10,396 nucleotides of DNA from an uncultured Mycoplasmataceae bacterium (lineage in GTDB: Bacteria > Bacillota_I > Bacilli_A > Mycoplasmatales > Mycoplasmoidaceae). Position 1 is the stretch's first letter. Every line of letters begins with the position of its first letter. The position numbers were made by a program, and so were the translations under genes. Shown in pieces: positions 6,614 through 10,396 of this stretch. Under the pieces are notes generated by a model. It was not told the origin of the DNA. It was given only the letters and a program-made list of their open reading frames with translations, and made no database searches. The DNA lies in NCBI GenBank assembly GCA_949299825.1, contig CASGBP010000017.1, positions 1-10,396 of the forward strand. The letters run 5' to 3'.

Positions 6614-7352
6614 AACAGATGAAGATATAAGTTTAATTAGGCAAGCATCTGTTATATGAAAAAAAGTAAGACAAGCAATCTTAGAAAAAGTAGATGTTGG
6701 AGTTAAACTAATTGATTTAGATTCTCTAGCAAAAAAAGTTATTGAAGAACATGGGGCAATTAGTGCTTTTTATAACTACAATGGCTTTCCAGGTAATATT
6801 TGTATTTCAGTGAATGAAGTTTTAATTCACGGAGTCCCAAATGACTATATCTTAAAAGATGGAGATCTTGTTACATTTGATGTAGGTGTAAATTATCAAA
6901 ACCATTTTTGTGATGCAGCTTTTACTGTAATTGTTGGTAAGGGAAGTAATAACACAAAGTTCATTAATGATGTATGTTATAGAAGCTTAATGGCTGCAAT
7001 TGAAATAATTAAACCAAATGTAACTACCAATTATGACATAGCTTGTGTCATAGAAGATTATGTCAACAATCATGGATATGAAGTTATTAGAAACTTTAGT
7101 GGTCATGGATGTGGAAACCAATTACATGAAGATCCTATTATTTCTAATTATCGTTCATTAGACATAGAAAAGGTAATTTTATGTCCAAATATGGTTATTT
7201 GTATTGAACCAATGATAATGACAAGTTCTAATAAGTATTTTATTGATAGCAAGGATAATTGATCAGTTGTTGCTAAAAATAAAAAGTTAACTTGCCATTG
7301 AGAACATATGGTTTTGATTACAAATGAAGGGTATGAAATTTTAACAGATTAA
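6603..7352 (+). CDS. map: Type I methionine aminopeptidase (three UGA Trp codons)
   Basis: This enzyme removes the initiator Met from nascent proteins after deformylation. The frame from ATG 6603 gives 249 residues, normal for a type I bacterial enzyme. All metal ligands are present with family spacing: Asp93 (TFDVG), Asp104 (CDAAF), His168 (SGHGCG), Glu202 (IEPM) and Glu234 (HWEHM). His76 in VLIHGVP matches the substrate-binding His. The early motif GFPGNICISVNEV is also clear. TGA codons at 6657, 7260 and 7299 encode Trp19, 220 and 233. With a standard code only a middle fragment would be found and the gene would look like a pseudogene; it appears intact. Confidence 0.96.
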
Positions 7353-7365
7353 ACACGGGAGAATT

Positions 7366-7584
7366 ATGGGTCAAAAAGACAAAATATGTTTAAAAGGTTC
7401 AATTAAAGAAATTAATCCAGGTGGTTCTTATATCGTTTTGTTAGAAAATAATCTTGAGATCACAGCACATGTATCAGGTAAGATGCGAGTTAATAAGATT
7501 TCAATATTGCCTGGTGACATTGTTGATGTTGAATTAAGTCCATATGATTTAACAAAGGGTAGAATTACATATCGACAAAAATAA
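7366..7584 (+). CDS. infA: Translation initiation factor IF-1
   Basis: IF-1 binds the ribosomal A site during initiation and assists IF-2 and IF-3. The 72-residue single OB-fold (S1-like) protein has the usual length. It shows the family pattern: a basic N-terminus, KGSIKEINPGGSYIVLLENN (10-29), ITAHVSGKMRVNKISILPGD (32-51) and the C-terminal DVELSPYDLTKGRITYRQK. IF-1 proteins normally read MRxxxIRIL at the central motif, and MRVNKISIL is close. The ribosome-binding site GGGAG at 7357-7361 sets the start. It sits between map and rpmJ as in many Firmicutes. Confidence 0.97.
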   Translation: MGQKDKICLKGSIKEINPGGSYIVLLENNLEITAHVSGKMRVNKISILPGDIVDVELSPYDLTKGRITYRQK

Positions 7585-7601
7585 ATGTGAGGTAAATAAT
7601 T

Positions 7602-7715
7602 ATGAAAGTAAGAGCATCAGTTAAACCAATTTGTAATGATTGTAAAGTAATTAAACGAGCTGGAGTAGTGCGAGTTATTTGTAAAAATCCAAAACATAAA
7701 CAAAGACAAGGATAG
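7602..7715 (+). CDS. rpmJ: 50S ribosomal protein L36
   Basis: L36 is the smallest ribosomal protein, a zinc-binding peptide of the large subunit close to the peptidyl-transferase region. This short gene encodes 37 residues. It begins MKVRASVKPIC and has the family's metal ligands Cys11, Cys14, Cys27 and His32 (CNDC...CKNPKH), ending KQRQG. This is the zinc-binding version. GAGGT at 7589-7593 is the ribosome-binding site. The TAG stop is fused with the SD of rpsM. Its place between infA and rpsM is the standard one. Length, ligands and context all agree. Confidence 0.97.
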   Translation: MKVRASVKPICNDCKVIKRAGVVRVICKNPKHKQRQG

Positions 7716-7723
7716 GAGGAAGA

Positions 7724-8098
7724 ATGGCACGTATTTTAGGGGTAGATATTCCCAATGATAAGAGAATTCTAATTTCCTTAACATATATTTATGGTATCGG
7801 TCGATCACGTTCGGCCAAAATATTAAAGGAAGCTGGAATAAATGAAAATACTAAAACAAGAGATTTAACTGAAGACCAGTTAGCTCAAATTAGACAAGTT
7901 GCCCAAAAGTTTCAACTTGAAGGGGATTTGCGAAGAGAAGTAGCAATGAACATAAAGTTAAAGATGGAAGTTGGATGTTATGCAGGGATTAGACATCGTC
8001 GAGGTTTACCAGTTAGAGGACAAAGAACTAGAACAAATGCTAGAACTCGAAAAGGTCCAAGAAAAACTGTGGCAAATAAGAAAATTGAATCTAGATAG
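7724..8098 (+). CDS. rpsM: 30S ribosomal protein S13
   Basis: S13 is a protein of the small-subunit head that contacts the P-site tRNA and bridges to L5. The 124-residue product has the family's length. It opens with MARILGVDIPNDKRI and has the helix-two-turn-helix start TYIYGIGRSRSAKIL (20-34). It carries the signature GIRHRRGLPVRGQRTRTNAR (88-107), followed by a basic C-terminal tail. TAGGAGG at 7713-7719 overlaps the rpmJ stop and sets the start. The pairing with rpsK and rpoA downstream is conserved in most bacteria. No Trp codon and no anomaly are seen. Confidence 0.98.
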   Translation: MARILGVDIPNDKRILISLTYIYGIGRSRSAKILKEAGINENTKTRDLTEDQLAQIRQVAQKFQLEGDLRREVAMNIKLKMEVGCYAGIRHRRGLPVRGQRTRTNARTRKGPRKTVANKKIESR

Positions 8099-8113
8099 TA
8101 TAAGGAGGCAATT

Positions 8114-8479
8114 ATGGCAAAGAAGAAAAAAATTAATTTTACAAACGGAATTGCTCATATTCATGCTACTAGAAATAACACGATTATCTCTTTATCTGAT
8201 GAACAAGGAAATGTTATCACTTGAGCATCATCAGGTAGCATAGGATATAAAGGAGCTAAAAAGAAGACCGCTTATTCTGCAGGTTTAGCATCTGAACAAG
8301 CTGCTAGAAATGCCTATTCATTAGGATTAAGAAATGTGGCTGTTCATGTAAACGGAATTGGTTCAGGTAGTGAAACAGCAATTAGGAGTTTGCAAACTGC
8401 GGGTTTAAAAGTAACATCAATTAGTGATGTAACCCCAATTCCCCATAATGGATGTAGACCACCAAAAAAACCAAGATAA
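8114..8479 (+). CDS. rpsK: 30S ribosomal protein S11 (UGA read as Trp)
   Basis: S11 is a small-subunit platform protein near the E site, involved in mRNA selection. The 121-residue frame begins MAKKKK and has GIAHIHATRNNTIISLSDEQ (12-31), SSGSIGYKGAKKKTAYSAG (39-57), the conserved GIGSGSETAIRSL, and the C-terminal TPIPHNGCRPPKKPR. TGA at 8222-8224 encodes Trp37 in NVITWASSG, where S11 normally carries Trp; with a standard code the gene would appear to stop after 36 residues. The SD TAAGGAGG at 8101-8108 fixes ATG 8114. A 90-residue open frame at 7971-8243 overlaps it out of frame and is not real. Confidence 0.97.
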
Positions 8480-8498
8480 AAATTAAGAGGAGAAAAAA

Positions 8499-9479
8499 AT
8501 GGAAAAATTTACAAAATACGACATTAAAATTGAAACTGTTAAAGAAAATAAGAATTATGCAAAACTTATTATTAGTCCACTAGAAAGAGGATTTGGTAAT
8601 ACTTTAGGAAATGCTTTACGTAGAGTTTGTTTGTCTTCAATCCCAGGTGCTTCTATGTTTGCAATTAGAATTCCAAATGCAACTCATGAGTATCAATCAT
8701 TGGATGGGGTTTATGAAGATATTACTGAAATTATCTTAAACCTTAAAAAATTAGTAATTGAAGTTGATGAAAACATTCTTCCTTCTGATGAATTAAATGC
8801 AAATCCAATTGAAAAATGACCAGTATTAAAAATTGAAACAAGTAAAAAAGGTGAAATTTTAGCTGGTGATATTGAAACTCCAGTAGGTTTTAAAATAATT
8901 AATAAAGATTTACATATTGCTACTTTAACTAAGGATACACCATTTGAAATTAACATTTATGTAAAAACAGGAAGAGGATTTAAAACTTTTAAGGAAAATA
9001 AGGAAGGAATTCAATCACTTTCTATTATCCCAACTGATTCAGATTTTTGTCCAGTAACAAAGTTTAACTATGTTGTGGAAGAAATTAAAACAACTAAAAT
9101 GGGTATTAGTGATCAATTGATAGTTGAATTATCAACTAATGGTGCTATTAGTGCAGGAAAAGCAGTAGCATTAGCATCAAAAATTTTAGTTGAACATTTC
9201 AATTTATTAACTTCAATTGATGAAAAAATTACTGAGTTAGAAATTATGAAGGAAAGAGAAGCAGAAACTAAAAAAGCAAATTTATCAATTCCAATTGAAA
9301 ATTTAAACTTATCAGTACGTGCTTACAATGCTTTAAAACAAATTAACATAAATACAACTCAAGAATTAATTGAAAAAACTAGAAAAGAAATTGATAGTAT
9401 TAGAAATTTGGGTAAAAAATCAGTACAAGAAATTATTAAAGAAATTCATGATCGTGGATTAAAACTTAAAGATGAATAG
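8499..9479 (+). CDS. rpoA: DNA-directed RNA polymerase subunit alpha (UGA read as Trp)
   Basis: RpoA forms the dimer on which RNA polymerase assembles; its C-terminal domain binds upstream promoter DNA and regulators. The product is 326 residues, a normal length. The N-terminal domain shows SPLERGFGNTLGNALRRVCL followed by SSIPGA, the dimerisation and assembly region. TGA at 8817-8819 encodes Trp107, joining two halves that would otherwise look like a split gene. A second domain starts near residue 260. NLSVRAYNALKQI contains Arg274 and Asn277, the equivalents of E. coli Arg265 and Asn268, which contact UP-element DNA. NLGKKSVQEI follows. The DNA-binding domain therefore appears functional. 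The SD is AGAGGAG at 8486-8492. Confidence 0.97.
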
Positions 9480-9491
9480 TGATAATTAATT

Positions 9492-9500
9492 AAAGGAGGT
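9492..9500 (+). promoter_or_regulatory. Strong Shine-Dalgarno sequence of rplQ
   Basis: AAAGGAGGT is the longest SD match in the window and is a perfect complement to the usual bacterial 16S rRNA 3' end. It ends 3 nt before ATG 9504. It fixes the start of a gene whose first Trp codon (TGA at codon 13) would otherwise hide the N-terminus, since a standard-code reading starts only at an internal Met. Confidence 0.75.
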
Positions 9501-9503
9501 ATT

Positions 9504-9863
9504 ATGTCTTTTCAAAATAAACCAGGTAAGACTAGATCTTGAAGAAAGATGGTAATTAGACAGCAAATAAGCGATGTTTTAGCTTATGGAAAAATTATTA
9601 CTACTTTAACTAAAGCAAAAGAAACTCAAAGACATGTAGATAAAATGATAACACTTGCTAAAAAGAATACTTTAGCTTCTAGAAGACATGCAGCAAGATA
9701 TTTATTAAACACTTCAAAAATGACAAGTGATGAAGTACTAAAAAAATTATTTAATGAGTGAGGACCAAAATATAAGGATCGTAATGGCGGTTACACCAGA
9801 GTATTAAAGTTGGGTACTAGACCTGGTGATAATACAGAGGAAGCTATTATAGAATTAGTTTAG
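9504..9863 (+). CDS. rplQ: 50S ribosomal protein L17 (two UGA Trp codons)
   Basis: L17 is a large-subunit protein near the exit tunnel. The full frame gives 119 residues, typical for the family. The N-terminus keeps the rRNA-binding stretch with Arg11, Trp13, Arg14 and Lys15, then VIRQQISDVLAYGKIITTLTKAKE (17-40). The middle carries RRHAARYLLNT, and the C-terminus has NGGYTRVLKLGTRPGDNTEEAIIELV. TGA at 9540-9542 and 9759-9761 encode Trp13 and Trp86. Without them only residues from Met16 to Glu85 would be called. It directly follows rpoA, as in most bacteria. Its TAG stop begins the ribosome-binding site of rpmG. Confidence 0.97.
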
Positions 9864-9874
9864 GAGAAGATATT

Positions 9875-10042
9875 ATGGCATTAAAAAGAGCAATTAGACT
9901 CCAATGTAGTGAATGTGATAGAAAAAACTATTTATCAAGGAAAAATCCAAAGGCTAATCCTGATAAATTAGAACTTAAAAAATATTGTAAATGATGTAAA
10001 AAATCAACTTTACATAAGGAAACAAAGGATATTAAAAAATAA
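9875..10042 (+). CDS. rpmG: 50S ribosomal protein L33, zinc-binding form (UGA read as Trp)
   Basis: L33 is a small protein of the large subunit near the E site. The 55-residue product begins MALKRAIRLQCSEC and has two Cys pairs, Cys11/Cys14 (CSEC) and Cys38/Cys41 (CKWC), so it is the zinc-binding version. NYLSRKNPKANPDKLELKKYC between them is the usual L33 stretch, including the K-N-P turn. TGA at 9992-9994 encodes Trp40 inside the second Cys pair. The ribosome-binding site is TAGGAGA at 9861-9867, sharing the rplQ stop, so it probably belongs to the same transcript. L33 genes are usually found elsewhere; this place after rplQ is uncommon. Fits the family well. Confidence 0.95.
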
Positions 10043-10123
10043 GTTAAATTATTTAATCACCACATTAATATTTTGTTTTCAAGCAACTACTAAATTTTAT
10101 TGATACTATTAAAACTTTATTTG

Positions 10124-10147
10124 TTATTTTACATGTATGCAAAATAA
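10124..10147 (+). repeat. Inverted repeat upstream of the glycosyltransferase
   Basis: TTATTTT (10124-10130) and AAAATAA (10141-10147) are perfect 7-bp inverted arms; the ten bases between them contain a further short CAT/ATG symmetry. The arms have no G or C, so a stable RNA hairpin is unlikely. It lies just upstream of the first TATAAT box, where an operator or a bent A/T element might sit, but chance is a fair alternative. Confidence 0.3.
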
Positions 10148-10160
10148 AAGAAATACACCT

Positions 10161-10183
10161 TATAATGACATTGAATATATAAT
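10161..10183 (+). promoter_or_regulatory. Two candidate -10 boxes for the glycosyltransferase
   Basis: Perfect TATAAT hexamers occur at 10161-10166 and 10178-10183. No good -35 element is visible for either. Mycoplasma promoters often depend mainly on the -10 box. Using the second box, transcription would begin at or next to ATG 10190, giving a leaderless mRNA; with the first, the leader would be about 17 nt. No ribosome-binding site is present, which suits either case. Confidence 0.45.
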
Positions 10184-10189
10184 TTTTAT

Positions 10190-10396
10190 ATGAAATCTTT
10201 TAGTGTGATTATTCCATATTATAACGCTAGCAAATACATTGATGTTGCTTTAAATTCCATCTTAAATACTGATTATGATTTATCAAAAATTGAAATCATC
10301 ATAGTTAATGATGGTTCCAATGAAGAAGAGTCAAATTATTTAAAGAAGTTTAATAATTTTAGCAATATAAAAATATATAACAAAACTAATGGAAAT
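10190..10396 (+). CDS. Family 2 glycosyltransferase, N-terminal part (runs off the window)
   Basis: The first 69 residues of a GT-A fold glycosyltransferase are visible. FSVIIPYYNASKYIDVALNS (4-23) is the typical opening strand and helix of family 2 enzymes. IEIIIVNDGSNEEE (34-47) contains the nucleotide-sugar-binding VNDGS motif. The metal-binding DxD and the catalytic base lie beyond the window, so neither the sugar nor the acceptor can be inferred. In wall-less bacteria these enzymes commonly make membrane glycolipids or surface polysaccharide. The gene has no SD; ATG 10190 is chosen because the conserved opening strand begins at once after it. It is separated from the ribosomal cluster and probably has its own promoter. 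Confidence 0.85.
   Translation, partial: MKSFSVIIPYYNASKYIDVALNSILNTDYDLSKIEIIIVNDGSNEEESNYLKKFNNFSNIKIYNKTNGN

Larger units (their letters stand above)
10043..10189 (+). other. Non-coding gap after the ribosomal cluster
   Basis: This 147-nt A/T-rich stretch has no supportable open frame. It marks the probable end of the long transcript, but I see no G/C-rich hairpin followed by T residues, so any terminator is weak or of another type. It holds one dyad (10124-10147) and two TATAAT boxes near its right end. Such long spacers contrast with the 1-24 nt spacers that separate almost all genes to the left. Confidence 0.7.

Noticed and set aside
6657..7301. map as a truncated gene starting at 6810
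   Set aside because: Upstream in-frame sequence from ATG 6603 encodes the usual N-terminal part including GFPGN, with an SD in adk; the TGA codons are Trp.
7971..8243. 90-residue plus-strand open frame across rpsM and rpsK
   Set aside because: It overlaps two certain genes out of frame, lacks a ribosome-binding site and resembles no family.
1..10396. Undescribed defence, mobile or biosynthetic system
   Set aside because: All sizeable frames belong to known housekeeping families; no transposase, direct-repeat array, integration site or unfamiliar gene was seen.

Overview
The window is one long, plus-strand block of translation genes from a wall-less bacterium of the class Mollicutes (Mycoplasma/Ureaplasma/Spiroplasma-like). 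Two facts support this. The DNA is strongly A+T rich, and UGA is read as tryptophan (genetic code 4). Fifteen in-frame UGA codons fall in nine genes, several at positions where these families normally carry Trp, and I found no in-frame UGG. With a standard code, rplE, secY, map, rpsK, rpoA, rplQ and rpmG would look broken, and rpsZ and rpsH would each lose their last residue. I cannot name the genus from this sequence.

Layout. Positions 1-4494 hold the end of the S10 region (rpmC, rpsQ) followed by the spc genes rplN, rplX, rplE, rpsZ, rpsH, rplF, rplR, rpsE and rplO. Spacers are 1-15 nt, and Shine-Dalgarno (SD) sequences are often fused to the preceding stop codon. rpmD (L30), normally between rpsE and rplO, is absent. 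A 53-nt gap (4495-4547) carries a small A/T hairpin and a promoter-like sequence. It is followed by secY (4548-5957), adk and map (overlapping by 11 nt), infA, rpmJ, rpsM, rpsK, rpoA, rplQ and rpmG, ending at 10042. A 147-nt non-coding stretch with two TATAAT boxes precedes the start of a family 2 glycosyltransferase that runs off the right edge.

How the genes work together. Most products are ribosomal proteins of both subunits. IF-1 starts translation, methionine aminopeptidase trims nascent N-termini, SecY is the membrane channel for export and insertion, adenylate kinase balances adenine nucleotides, and RpoA is the scaffold of RNA polymerase. The tight packing fits polycistronic transcription with translational coupling. 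secY and the glycosyltransferase are the two places where new transcripts could start.

I see no mobile element, CRISPR array, tRNA or rRNA gene, toxin-antitoxin pair or unrecognised system. The unusual points are modest: oppositely charged low-complexity extensions on L29 and S5, a hexamer repeat inside the S5 extension, exclusive UGA use for Trp including three genes that end UGA-stop, short-leader promoters without SD, rpmG closing the cluster, and an altered residue in the AMP-site motif of adenylate kinase.
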